This document shows, one piece after another, positions 43,607-52,737 of a stretch of DNA of 64,000 nt. Both the position numbers and the translations under genes were made by a program. The notes below the pieces were generated by a model. The model was not told the origin of the DNA. It saw only the letters and a list, made by a program, of their open reading frames with translations, and ran no database searches. Positions within the stretch are counted from its first letter, which is position 1; every line of letters begins with the position of its first letter. This stretch comes from Pusillimonas minor (lineage in GTDB: Bacteria > Pseudomonadota > Gammaproteobacteria > Burkholderiales > Burkholderiaceae_B). Location of the stretch: assembly GCF_014237865.1 (NCBI RefSeq), contig NZ_JACJUU010000006.1, positions 124,001 through 188,000 of the forward strand, read 5' to 3'.

Positions 43607-44413
43607 ATGTCACAGTTGACACATGTAGCTCAGACGATGTTATCCGAACTTGATGGGTTTTCCGTAGAGGTCGATGCTGCACGCGAACGCGCCGATATTA
43701 TTTTGGACAGGCCGCCGTTCAATATTATTTCTATGGCCCAGCGAGATCAGTTGCGCTTGGTATTCGAGTCCCTAGATCAGGATCCGGCCGTTCGTATCAT
43801 TGTTCTACGTGCGCGTGGGGAGCATTTTTCTAGCGGCGGTGATATTAAGGGTTTTCTTGAGGCCACCCCAGAGCATGTTTCTCAATTAGCTTGGAACATT
43901 GCGGCGCCTGCGCGTTGTTCCAAGCCCGTCATTGCCGTAAATCGGGGCTATTGTTTTGGTGTTGGTTTCGAAATTTCTCTAGCCTGCGATTTTCGACTTG
44001 TTTCAAACACCACGTTGTACGCTTTACCAGAACAAAAGCTAGGCCAAATCCCAGGCTCTGGTGGGTCGGCACGTTTGCAGAAGATGGTTGGAATCACCCG
44101 TACGAAAGATGTTGTAATGAGGTCGCGGCGTATTTCTGGGAAACAGGCTTACGATTGGGGGGTAGCGACAGAGTGTGTGGCAGACGATCAGCTGGAGAGT
44201 GCGACTGATGCTCTGGTTGAAGAGCTGCGTAAGTTCTCTCCTTTGGCGCAACGTACAGCGAAGAAGTTACTTAATGAAACGGAGGATGCGACCCTAACGA
44301 CTGCAATAGACCTTGAGGGGCATTGTTATAGTCGCTTGCGTTCGTCCAACGATTTTCGCGAAGGGGTTGAGGCTTTCCACAGCAAGCGTGCAGCCAAATT
44401 TAATGGAACCTGA
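43607..44413 (+). CDS. hmfE: 2-oxoglutaroyl-CoA hydrolase (crotonase family)
   Basis: 268-residue enoyl-CoA hydratase/isomerase-family enzyme. The oxyanion-hole sequences are ARGEHFSSGGDIKGF near 65-80 and NRGYCFGVGFEISLACDF near 110-130. In known furoate clusters the crotonase homologue HmfE hydrolyses 2-oxoglutaroyl-CoA, and gene content here is the same, so I assign that role; by sequence alone any crotonase reaction would be possible. Its start follows TTAAAGGAACG. It is the last gene with the more AT-rich codon use of the cluster. Confidence 0.8.
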   Translation: MSQLTHVAQTMLSELDGFSVEVDAARERADIILDRPPFNIISMAQRDQLRLVFESLDQDPAVRIIVLRARGEHFSSGGDIKGFLEATPEHVSQLAWNIAAPARCSKPVIAVNRGYCFGVGFEISLACDFRLVSNTTLYALPEQKLGQIPGSGGSARLQKMVGITRTKDVVMRSRRISGKQAYDWGVATECVADDQLESATDALVEELRKFSPLAQRTAKKLLNETEDATLTTAIDLEGHCYSRLRSSNDFREGVEAFHSKRAAKFNGT

Positions 44414-44424
44414 TTCGGATCGCG

Positions 44425-45477
44425 ATGCCCTCACTTATATCCATAAACATCCAGCTTGTCGAAAAGAAATTTGACAAACCCATTGGGGGGTCCGGAGTAA
44501 CGGGCGTTGACATTATTGTCGCGACCTTGCGCGATACCGATGGCGCAACGGGGCTGGGGTTGTCGTATGTGATTGGGGGTGGCGGGGCCGTCGTTGCGCA
44601 GCTTGCACAAGTGCTGGCCAACCGGTTTTTGCAGGGTGGTGCGCTAAAGGCGCCGCCCGAGCACTGGGCCGACATTAAAAAAAGCTTCAACAGAACCGGC
44701 GATGGCCCCAACATGCTGGCCCTTGCCGCACTAGACGTTGCCTTGTGGGACCTGACCGCGCGTCGCCAGAACAAACCGTTGGCGCTGGCGCTGGGCGGCA
44801 GCATGGCCCCTGTGCCTGTATATGCCAGCGGCGGCTTTGGCCCCAAAGACGACCCGCAAGCCGTTGCCGCGCTGGCGGCGCAGTACATGTCTGCCGGTTA
44901 TGCGGGCGTAAAGCCACGCGTCAATGCCAATGTGGGTGACGAGGCCGTCTTGCGCGCCGTGCGTGACGCCATTGGTCCGGAAGCCCGGCTGATGGCGGAC
45001 GCCAACGAAAAAGGTAATGCGCACAGCGCAACAAGGCTCTTGGCATTGGCCGCCGAATATGGGCTAAGTTTTATCGAAGAGCCGCTGCCTTCTGATGATG
45101 TTTTGGGGTATCGCCGTCTGGCTGCGCAAAATGCCGGGGCGGTCATTGCCATGGGTGAGCATTTTCAGGGGTTGGATCGTTTTTCGGTGTGTATAGAAGA
45201 TGGCATTGCCGGTGTCATTCAGCCCGATCTGGCCATGGCGGGCGGCCTGACGCCCTGTCTGGAAGTTGCCCGTATGGCCGCCCTGAAAGGCATACAAGTG
45301 GCCCCACACTTTTTGCCTGGGCTGTTCGTGCATTTTTCCGGCGCATTCCAGGGGCAGTTGTTACTCGAGGCGTTTCCTATTGTCGAAGACGCCTTCGAGG
45401 GGTGGCCTGAGCGCGGTGCCGACGGCCGGCTGCAGCCCCGCGATACGCCGGGCCATGGTTTGTTCTTAAAGGCCTAG
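44425..45477 (+). CDS. Mandelate racemase/muconate-lactonizing enzyme family protein
   Basis: 350-residue enolase-superfamily enzyme, likely an acid-sugar dehydratase or a racemase. Metal ligands are D192 (MADANEKG), E218 or E219 (FIEEP) and E245 (GEHF). Candidate catalytic bases are K163/R165 in VKPR and H295 in VAPHF, the pattern of the mandelate racemase subgroup. It lies only 12 bp after hmfE but has GC-rich host-like codon use and no clear ribosome site, so it marks the right edge of the furoate insert. It may once have belonged with the GntR/beta-lactamase remnants at 30.6-31.7 kb. Confidence 0.82.
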   Translation: MPSLISINIQLVEKKFDKPIGGSGVTGVDIIVATLRDTDGATGLGLSYVIGGGGAVVAQLAQVLANRFLQGGALKAPPEHWADIKKSFNRTGDGPNMLALAALDVALWDLTARRQNKPLALALGGSMAPVPVYASGGFGPKDDPQAVAALAAQYMSAGYAGVKPRVNANVGDEAVLRAVRDAIGPEARLMADANEKGNAHSATRLLALAAEYGLSFIEEPLPSDDVLGYRRLAAQNAGAVIAMGEHFQGLDRFSVCIEDGIAGVIQPDLAMAGGLTPCLEVARMAALKGIQVAPHFLPGLFVHFSGAFQGQLLLEAFPIVEDAFEGWPERGADGRLQPRDTPGHGLFLKA

Positions 45478-45489
45478 GGCAGCAACAGA

Positions 45490-47492
45490 TTAAAAGGCAT
45501 AGCTTGCCGTCAGTCCGGCGCTCCAGTTCCGACCCGGCGCGGGCTCGTAATAGCGGGCGTTGCCCTCGTTCACAATCACCGAGCCGGCATATTGTCGGTC
45601 AAACATGTTGTCGATGCGCGCGTAGCTGGTCAGGCGCCACGGCCCGGTTTCCCAGACATAACCGGTGCTCATCGACGCGGCAAAGTAGCCTGGCGCACTT
45701 TGTGTGTTGCCGTCATTGACATAAATTTTGCTTAGATAGCGGCCTTCCAGGCCCAACTGCCAGCCGGTTTCCGGTGCCCAGCCGATGCCGACAAACCCCA
45801 TGTGTTCGGGTATGCCGGGTATGCGGTTATTGGCGGCCAGGCGGCGTTCGGGCGAAGCGCCGGGGCCGCAGGTGGCTGTCTGGCACTCATCTTGGTAGCG
45901 GGCGTTGATCCAGCTGTAGGCCAGGTCGATGCGTCCGTGGCTGCCAAAGTACAGCGTGCCGCCCAGTTCCAGTCCGGTTCGCCTGGTGCGCCCGGCATTT
46001 TGAAACGTGCCACGCCCCTGACTGCTGCCGGCAGACACAATTTCATTCTTGCTGCGTGTTTGGTAAAGCGCAGCTGTTAGTTCGTGCCGGCCCACGCGCG
46101 CTTTCAGGCCGGCTTCTACCGTGGTGTTGGTGGATGGCTGCAAACCAAAATTAAGGCCTGGTGAGCCGTCGGGTCGGTAAGACAGTTCGTTGATTGTCGG
46201 GGTTTCAAAGCCGCGCCCCGCCGACACATAACCCAGCACGTCGGGCGTGAATTGATAGCCCAGCGACGCAAAAGGCAAGGCTTCTTTATAGCGCGCCGAT
46301 CCGCTGTCGTCGGTGTTAACGGCGTTAATGTACCGATCATCAGATTGCACGCTCACGGTGCTGTAGCGCACGCCGGTGTCCAGCGTCCAGCGGGGCGCGA
46401 ACCGCCAGGACATCTGTACATATGGGTCGAACGTGTCGGCGGTGTTGACTTCGTTTCGGCGCAGTTCGCCTTGTACTCCGCGTTGTTGGCCCGGCCCTGT
46501 TCCAACGAAGTTGAAATAGCCTTTGCGGCGTTCGCGCAGTGTGTCATATGCCACGCCCGCAATCAGCGATGTCCGGGGGCTGGCTTCCCATGTCCAGCGT
46601 AAGTCGGCGCCCATGTACGCCCGGTTCAGGTCAATGACCCCGCCCGGATGTTGTGGGTTGGCCGGGCTGGTTTGTACCGCTACGGGTATTGATTGGTACT
46701 GCACGGTACGACGTTGGCCGTCAGGGTCAGTTCGCTATCGTTCTCGAACAGCATGCCAAGTTTCACATTACCCAATGTCTTTGCCGCAGCGCTGTGGTCG
46801 CGGTAGCCTTCGCTTTGAAAGCGGTTCAGGCTGGCGCTGTAGTCAATGAGGGTGCCGCCTGCGTCCGTTTCGCCAAGCGCCTTCACGCCGTAGCGTTGCG
46901 TGTCGTAGCTTCCGGCGGCGAATCCGCCTTCAAGACGCGGCGGGTTAGCGCCGCGCTGGGTGGTGATGTCTATAACGCCGCCAGACGCGTTGCCGTACAG
47001 GGCCGAGAACGGGCCGCGTAAAACTTCAACGCGATCAATCGAGGCAATGTCGATATTTGAGGTCTGGCCTTGCCCGTCTGGCATGGTGGCGGGGATGCCG
47101 TCAACATAAATACGCACGCCCCTGACGCCAAACGTTGCCCGTGCGCCATAGCCTCGAATCGACACCTGAAGGTCTTGTGCGTAGTTTTGGCGGTTTTGTA
47201 TCAGCAGCCCCGGCACACTGCCTAAGCTTTCCGACAAATTGACCTGCAGATGGTTGTGTCGCATTGTCTGGCCATCGACCAGCGAAACCGACGCCGGTGT
47301 GTCCAGTATGTTTGTGCCTGTCCGGGTCGACTGCACGATAATCGGGTCAAGCGTGACCGGATCAGTTTGTGCGGCGGCGTTTGTTGCCGTTGCACAAACG
47401 ACCGCAGTTGCAATGTCCCTTATGGGCTTGAAGACAAATCGCTTTGCTTGCTGGACGGTTCGACAGCGGGATGCGGGTTGAGTCAAGGGCAT
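45490..47492 (-). pseudogene. TonB-dependent receptor, frameshifted
   Basis: Two overlapping frames together make one receptor of about 670 residues. The right part (46680-47492, 270 codons) has a signal peptide, a plug (NILDTPASVSLVDGQTM, VSIRGYGARATFGVRGVRIY, VEVLRGPFSALYGNASGG) and the first strands. It then stops after ANVVPCSTNQYP. The left part (45490-46704, 404 codons) continues the barrel in another frame and ends in the expected aromatic terminus SAGLTASYAF. The shift lies near 46690-46740. A real mutation and a sequencing error cannot be distinguished. Ligand unknown. Confidence 0.82.
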
Positions 47493-47575
47493 TCAGTTGC
47501 AATCCGGGGTGGGAAAGTCAATAGCAGAATGCTAACCTAGAATCCTTTCAGCCAAAATTCAGCTTGGAGCGATTA

Positions 47576-48742
47576 ATGACAAAACTGTCTCTAACCCGGC
47601 GCCTTCTGGCGGGTGTTGCGCTGACCGCAGCCGTATGGGGGGCGCCCGCTACCTTGGCTAACGCACAAGACAAGGCCGTGCAGGTTTTGCCCAGCCAACT
47701 GGGCCAACTGAGCGTGACCGAAGTGGCCCGCAAGCTTGACCGCCCGTGGGCGATGGCGTTCTTGCCCAACAGCGAAGGCATCCTTATTACCGAAAAGCCG
47801 GGTAACTTGCGCTTGTGGCGCGCCGAAGGCGGGTTGTCCGAACCCATCAAAGGTGTGCCGGCCGTTTACGAGCGCGGTCAAGGAGGCTTGCTTGACGTTG
47901 CACTGGCGCCCGACTTCGAGCAGTCGCGCCGTGTTTATCTGACCTACGCTGAAGAGGGCGACGGCAGCGGCAGTACGGCAGCGGGGTATGGCGTGTTGTC
48001 GGCCGACGGTACAACGTTGTCTGATTTCAAGGTCATCTTCAGGCAGATGCCGCGTTTATCGAACGGCGTGCACTTTGGTTCGCGAATGGTGTTTGACCAA
48101 CAGGGCTACCTTTACATTGCCCTGGGCGACAACAATCAGCGGCCAACGGCGCAAGACCTGGACAAACTACAAGGCAAAGTGGTTCGTTTGTATCCAGACG
48201 GCCGTATCCCCGACGACAACCCCTTTGTAAATCAGGCGGGTGCCCGGCCCGAAATCTGGTCTTACGGGCATCGAAACCAGCAAGGTGCGGCGCTTAACCC
48301 CTGGACGGGCGAATTATGGACGCATGAGCACGGACCGCGGGGCGGTGATGAAATCAATATCCCCAAAGCGGGCAAGAACTACGGTTGGCCGTTGGCAACC
48401 TACGGTATCAACTATTCCGGGTTCGACATCCCCGAAGCGCAAGGTACGCATGCAGACGGTACCGAGCAACCCCTTCATTACTGGAAGGTATCGCCGGCTA
48501 TTTCGGGCATGGCGTTTTACGATGCTGACCAGTTTCCCGCCTGGAAGGGCTCGCTATTTATAGGCGCGCTGCGCGGGCAAGCGCTGCTTCGCCTGACACT
48601 CGACGGCAACAAGGTCACTGGCGAAGAGCGCTTGCTCGAATCACTGAACGAGCGGATTCGCGACGTGCGTGTCGGCCCGGACGGTTACGTGTATGTGCTG
48701 ACTGATGGTGGCAATGGTCGATTATTGAAACTGGGCTTCTAG
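47576..48742 (+). CDS. PQQ-dependent aldose sugar dehydrogenase (YliI/Asd-like)
   Basis: 388-residue periplasmic beta-propeller. The ATG at 47576 has a TTGGAG ribosome site and opens a signal peptide cleaved near NAQD. Family motifs are RPWAMAFLPNSEGILITEKP, the catalytic-histidine region QGGLLDVALAPDF, YGHRNQQGAALNPWTGELWT and HEHGPRGGDEINI, as in E. coli YliI. It oxidises aldose sugars with PQQ; no PQQ biosynthesis genes are in the window. Divergent from the broken TonB receptor. Confidence 0.9.
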   Translation: MTKLSLTRRLLAGVALTAAVWGAPATLANAQDKAVQVLPSQLGQLSVTEVARKLDRPWAMAFLPNSEGILITEKPGNLRLWRAEGGLSEPIKGVPAVYERGQGGLLDVALAPDFEQSRRVYLTYAEEGDGSGSTAAGYGVLSADGTTLSDFKVIFRQMPRLSNGVHFGSRMVFDQQGYLYIALGDNNQRPTAQDLDKLQGKVVRLYPDGRIPDDNPFVNQAGARPEIWSYGHRNQQGAALNPWTGELWTHEHGPRGGDEINIPKAGKNYGWPLATYGINYSGFDIPEAQGTHADGTEQPLHYWKVSPAISGMAFYDADQFPAWKGSLFIGALRGQALLRLTLDGNKVTGEERLLESLNERIRDVRVGPDGYVYVLTDGGNGRLLKLGF

Positions 48743-48767
48743 GGTTTTCAACTAGAATGTGCGCTGC

Positions 48768-48788
48768 CGCCCTGTCGCTGACAGGGCG
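48768..48788. repeat. Short perfect hairpin between sugar dehydrogenase and next gene
   Basis: CGCCCTGTC (48768-48776) and GACAGGGCG (48780-48788) form a 9-bp stem with a 3-base loop, 26 bases after the dehydrogenase stop. There is no T-run, so terminator function is uncertain; it could be an RNA structure in the leader of the gene at 48806. Confidence 0.5.
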
Positions 48789-48805
48789 CGTCACACGGAC
48801 CCTTC

Positions 48806-49072
48806 ATGAAAAAAACTGATCTCGAAAAAAATAAAGCCCTGAAAATCATGGGCAAACTTAATGCCAGCCTGCCCCCCGGGCGCTTTGCCGGTGCCGCCGC
48901 CGCACCCGACCGGCGCGAACAGCGGCGGCTGGACCAGGCCGCTGGCCTGGTCTCGTTTCCTGTCAAACTTCAACAGCCAATCATTACGGCGTTAAATGCC
49001 AAGGCGCAAGCCGATGGCGTTACGGTCAACGACCTGATCAACAGCCTGCTGGCAGACGCCCTGAAGGCCTAG
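48806..49072 (+). CDS. Small conserved-looking protein, possible ribbon-helix-helix
   Basis: 88-residue protein, three bases upstream of yaiI. The N-terminal half is basic and low-complexity (KKTDLEKNKALKIMGKLNAS, then GRFAGAAAAPDRREQRR). The last 40 residues (VSFPVKLQQPIITALNAKAQ, ADGVTVNDLINSLLADALK) have the strand-helix-helix pattern of Arc-type ribbon-helix-helix proteins. A DNA-binding role is only a suggestion. Confidence 0.65.
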   Translation: MKKTDLEKNKALKIMGKLNASLPPGRFAGAAAAPDRREQRRLDQAAGLVSFPVKLQQPIITALNAKAQADGVTVNDLINSLLADALKA

Positions 49073-49075
49073 CTC

Positions 49076-49534
49076 ATGCGAATATGGGTTGACGCCGATG
49101 CCTGCCCGGTCGTCGTCAAAGACATCCTTTATCGGGCGGCGCAGCGTTGGCAGCGGTCGACAACGCTTGTGGCGAATCAAATGTTGCGCACGCCGCCGTC
49201 ACCGTTTATTCGGGCGGTGCAGGTGCCACTCGGTTTCGACGTGGCAGACGACTACATTGTTCAAAACGCTTGTGCGGGCGATTTAGTGATTACCGGAGAT
49301 ATCCCTTTGGCCAGCCTTGTATTGGCCAAAGGCGCTTTTGCGCTTAACCCGCGAGGCGAACATTACACGATTGAGACGATAGGTGAACGGTTGGCTATGC
49401 GTGACATGATGGACGAGTTGCGCAGCCAGGGCGTTGATACCGGCGGGCCGGCGGCGTTCAGCCAGTCAGACAGACGTGCATTTGGTAATGCGTTAGATAA
49501 GTTGATGATGGCGCGGTCCCAGAGGAAGGCGTGA
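49076..49534 (+). CDS. yaiI: UPF0178/DUF188 protein YaiI
   Basis: 152-residue member of the YaiI/YqxD (UPF0178) family, distantly related to PIN-like nucleases. The family opening [20 protein letters not shown], the middle [20 protein letters not shown] and [12 protein letters not shown] are unmistakable. Cytoplasmic; function unproven. Apparently coupled to the preceding 88-residue protein. Confidence 0.93.
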   Translation: MRIWVDADACPVVVKDILYRAAQRWQRSTTLVANQMLRTPPSPFIRAVQVPLGFDVADDYIVQNACAGDLVITGDIPLASLVLAKGAFALNPRGEHYTIETIGERLAMRDMMDELRSQGVDTGGPAAFSQSDRRAFGNALDKLMMARSQRKA

Positions 49535-49589
49535 ACGTCGAAGGCTTGGTTTATGTTTGCTCGCTGACGACGAATAATCCCGGTTCAAA

Positions 49590-50003
49590 ATGACAACTTC
49601 CCGATTCCCTGTTTTGCAAGACGAAATGGTGTTTAGCGCTATCCGTGCGCAGGGTGCGGGTGGGCAAAACGTCAACAAAGTATCCAGCGCAATACATTTG
49701 CGCTATTCAATATCGCAGTCGTCGTTGCCAGACGATGTGAAAGAACGCTTGCTTGCTTTGCGCGATTCGCGCATAACCGACGAAGGTGTGGTGGTTATTA
49801 AGGCACAAGGTAGTCGCAGTCAGGACAAGAACAAACTGGAAGCCATCGCGCGCTTGCAAGCCTTGGTCGATAGCGTGTCCAAGCCGCCTTTGGCGCGTAA
49901 AGCGACCCGGCCAACGCTGGCCTCAAAGCGGCGACGGCTAGAGGGAAAACTTGTTCGAGGACAGGTGAAGCGCGGGCGAGGACGAGTGCTTGTGGAGGGT
50001 TAG
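49590..50003 (+). CDS. arfB: Alternative ribosome-rescue factor ArfB (YaeJ)
   Basis: 137-residue peptidyl-tRNA hydrolase of the class I release-factor family that frees stalled ribosomes. The GGQ tripeptide is at 24-26 in RAQGAGGQNVNKVSSAIHLR. After the catalytic domain the C-terminal tail is strongly basic (KRRRLEGKLVRGQVKRGRGR), which in ArfB enters the empty mRNA channel. The GGQ and tail together separate it from RF1 and RF2. A stem of 8 bp (50003-50010/50031-50038) starts at its stop codon. Confidence 0.93.
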   Translation: MTTSRFPVLQDEMVFSAIRAQGAGGQNVNKVSSAIHLRYSISQSSLPDDVKERLLALRDSRITDEGVVVIKAQGSRSQDKNKLEAIARLQALVDSVSKPPLARKATRPTLASKRRRLEGKLVRGQVKRGRGRVLVEG

Positions 50004-50017
50004 CGATATGAGCAGTA

Positions 50018-50809
50018 TCAGTGCCCTAGCCATATCGCCGCCAGCGATGCCCGACTATTAATACCCAGCTTGCGGTAAATTTCGCGTACATAGCTGTGGG
50101 TGGTTGTCGGCGAATGATTCAACTCGTCGGCAATTTGCTTTTCAGATTTGTCGGTCAGCAGCAGGCTCATGACCTTGCGCTCCATGACGGACAACGGTGT
50201 TTCGCTGATCATCAGACCAAAGCTTAAAAATACGCGTCGCTGAAACCAGCCCAGGCCACGTAAAAGCGTGGCCGCCTGGTTCAATTCTTCGTGGGTAAAA
50301 AGGTCGTTTGGCTCGCCTTTGCGTTGAAGGCCGATGTAGGCTTCGCAATGTTCATTGACAGGCGTGGTCACGAACATCGTGTCGGTTATGCCCCATTGCA
50401 CGTATACCTTGTGATTGAAGTCCGACGCCATCCAGCCGTCGGGCACCAGGTCGCGGTTCAGGGCAGCCCGAAAAGTGCCGGCGCGCCGGGCTTGCTCAAT
50501 GATGGCAGGGTCGGGCGCGCGGTCTGCCTCTTTGGCCAGTTTTGCCATTTGCTTCATGCGTTCCGGGTCTTGGTGCAAATAGTGCAGAACACGGGGGCGC
50601 CAGCCGTTCAGCGGGTCGGCAGGAGAGTGGTCAGAAACACGGATGGCACCCAGCCAGTACGCGTTTTGGGCATTGACGTGCTCACACAGCGTTTGCAACA
50701 GATGGTTTAGCGCGTCGTGTGTGGCCGAGGCCGGCACACCTGCCAGATGGTCCCACAGTGCCTGTAATTGATCGATTGGGTTGGTGTTGGATGGTTTTAC
50801 AGCAGTCAT
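50018..50809 (-). CDS. LuxR-type transcriptional regulator
   Basis: 263-residue protein with an N-terminal domain of about 190 residues of uncertain type (possibly GAF-like) and a C-terminal LuxR helix-turn-helix (SVMERKVMSLLLTDKSEKQI, ADELNHSPTTTHSYVREIYR, KLGINSRASLAAIWLG). It has no receiver domain. The neighbour on its 5' side is the broken autotransporter, read divergently, which may be its former target. Confidence 0.87.
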   Translation of the reverse strand: MTAVKPSNTNPIDQLQALWDHLAGVPASATHDALNHLLQTLCEHVNAQNAYWLGAIRVSDHSPADPLNGWRPRVLHYLHQDPERMKQMAKLAKEADRAPDPAIIEQARRAGTFRAALNRDLVPDGWMASDFNHKVYVQWGITDTMFVTTPVNEHCEAYIGLQRKGEPNDLFTHEELNQAATLLRGLGWFQRRVFLSFGLMISETPLSVMERKVMSLLLTDKSEKQIADELNHSPTTTHSYVREIYRKLGINSRASLAAIWLGH

Positions 50810-50974
50810 GCGCTTAGTTTATAGGCATACCAACGTTCGCACAGCCCGGGCCAACCTTGATTTTTGGGTCAAAAATATCCTTTGTTTGTAAAGGCTTGCG
50901 CGCGCCCCCTCTGATTAGGGGAGTTTCAGACGACGCATGCGTTGCTAGCATGGCCCGTCTTCACAGGAGGTTCA

Positions 50975-52597
50975 ATGAGACGGGTGAAACGCTCAGGTAC
51001 TGCATTTCCCGCGAAGCACGTTGTCACGCCCGTGGCTAAAGTTCTTGCCTTGATGCTGGCGGGCGTGTGGGGTGCAAGCGACCCGGTGCGGGCGCAGGGG
51101 GCACCGCAAACATACTGGAACGGAAACAAGGCGGCGCCTGATGGGGTAATTGCGGGCGGGGCTGGAACCTGGAATGCCACCGGCATGAACTGGACAGACG
51201 CTGCGGGTAACGCGAGTGGTACGTACGACCCGGATGGTGTGCTGTACTTCACGGGCGACGGCGCAGATGTGACTGTAGACAACAGCGCGGGCCAGGTCTC
51301 CATTTCGGGAGGTCTCTGGTTCGATTCCGATAACTACGCCATTGTTGGCGACGCGTTGCAACTGACGGGCGATGTTTCAGTCGGTTTAAGGCTTGACGAT
51401 CTGGCAAGCGCCTCGTTCGCAGTCTCTATCAGAAGCGACCTGACCGGTGGTGGGGCGTTGACGTTGATTGGCGGTAGAGAAATTGCGCTTACCGATAACA
51501 ACACTTATGCCGGCGGTACAACAATTGAACGCGGGAATCTTTATTTGGACAGGGGAAGCATCTATCACCCGGATGCCGATCTTGTCCTTGTTGGCGAAGA
51601 GTTCGGTAGATTAAGCATTACAAATGGCGGCAAGGTTACCACTGGCAATGGGTACATTGGTGACGCAGGTATTGGCAGTGAGGTGGTCGTGACCGGCTCT
51701 GGCTCGCAATGGGTCAACAACGAGAACGTATATGTTGATGGCTTCTTGAATATCGCGTCGCAAGGCACTGTTGAAACCGGGGGAGATGTATTTATTGCCC
51801 ATTCGTCAGAAGACGGTGCGCTATCTGGCGACAGCTTTTCGCCGAGCGGGTCGCAGGAGCGATTGGCCCAAAAAGGCACACAAGGCGGCGCCAACGTCTG
51901 GGTGCAAGGAGGTACCTCGCGCCTGAAAGAAGATGTTGAGCGTGCGGTCGGGAACGCCCAATACGTAATGCAGGGCAACGCCATCGCGGCGGGAGTCGAA
52001 GCCGGCAACGATGGCTGGCTGATGGGCGTTGCGGGGTCTGCAGTTAGCGCAGACCTTGGCTTTAGCAACCGCCAGGCAAGTGGCGATATGAATGCCTACT
52101 TTTTGGGTGGTTACGGCCGTTGGCAAAGCGAAAACGGCAGGTACGTTCGGGGCGGCCTAAGTTACGGCCGTGTTAATACCAAGGCACAGCGCACATTCAA
52201 CCAGCGCGCAATCAAGTCAGATTTTGGAATGCACGGTTTGCGGGCAGATGTAGAAGCCGGGGTGCAGATCCCTTGGCAGCAACTTAACGTGACGCCCTAC
52301 GTGCAGGTATCAAGCACCTGGCTTAGACGCGAAGGCTTCCAGGAGCGCGGCAGTAGCGGGGCCGAATAAAGCGTGGACGCCACAAAACTGGCAACCCGCG
52401 AATTAACGTTGGGTGTGGATGTGTCTGCGCCTTTCCAGGCCGGCGGCCTCGACGGCGTTGCGTGGGGCGGCGTCGCCGCCGTGAAGCGGTTCGATGACAC
52501 CCAGGCCGTGCAGTCAGCCGCCTTTCGCGCAGGCAGTGAACGCTTCAAGGTGTACAGCGCCGACATGGGAGACACCCGCGCGCAGTACGCGATGTAA
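50975..52597 (+). pseudogene. Autotransporter, interrupted and 3'-truncated
   Basis: Starts at an ATG preceded by AGGAGG, with an extended signal peptide (AKVLALMLAGVWGASDPVRA). The passenger has autotransporter repeats (LTLIGGREIALTDNNTYAGG, GSEVVVTGSGSQWVNNENVY), followed directly by a barrel domain (GWLMGVAGSAVSADLGFSNR, YVRGGLSYGRVNTKAQRTFN). An in-frame TAA at 52367-52369 ends it after 464 residues. The same frame then continues as recognisable barrel (DATKLATRELTLGVDVSAPF, VKRFDDTQAV) to 52597, where it stops at GDTRAQYAM, without the final strands and the aromatic C-terminus. Two lesions make it non-functional. Confidence 0.83.
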
Positions 52598-52737
52598 TTA
52601 GTCTTACCAACACCAATGTTTCTAAATGTTTTGATTATTTCCTGAAAGTTTCGTACTATCGTGCGCTGGAAAGCGGGCGGCAGGGGCTGTCGGTTTATGG
52701 TCCAAGGTAGCCGAGCGGGGCGCAGGTAGATGGTTAG

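Noticed and set aside
37281-44413. 4-chlorobenzoate pathway (ligase plus crotonase-type dehalogenase).
   Set aside because: The molybdenum hydroxylase HmfABC has no role there and no thioesterase is present; the set fits furoate degradation better.
50003-50038. 8-bp inverted repeat at the arfB stop as a terminator.
   Set aside because: It lacks a T-run and overlaps the end of the convergent LuxR gene; kept only as a note in the arfB entry.
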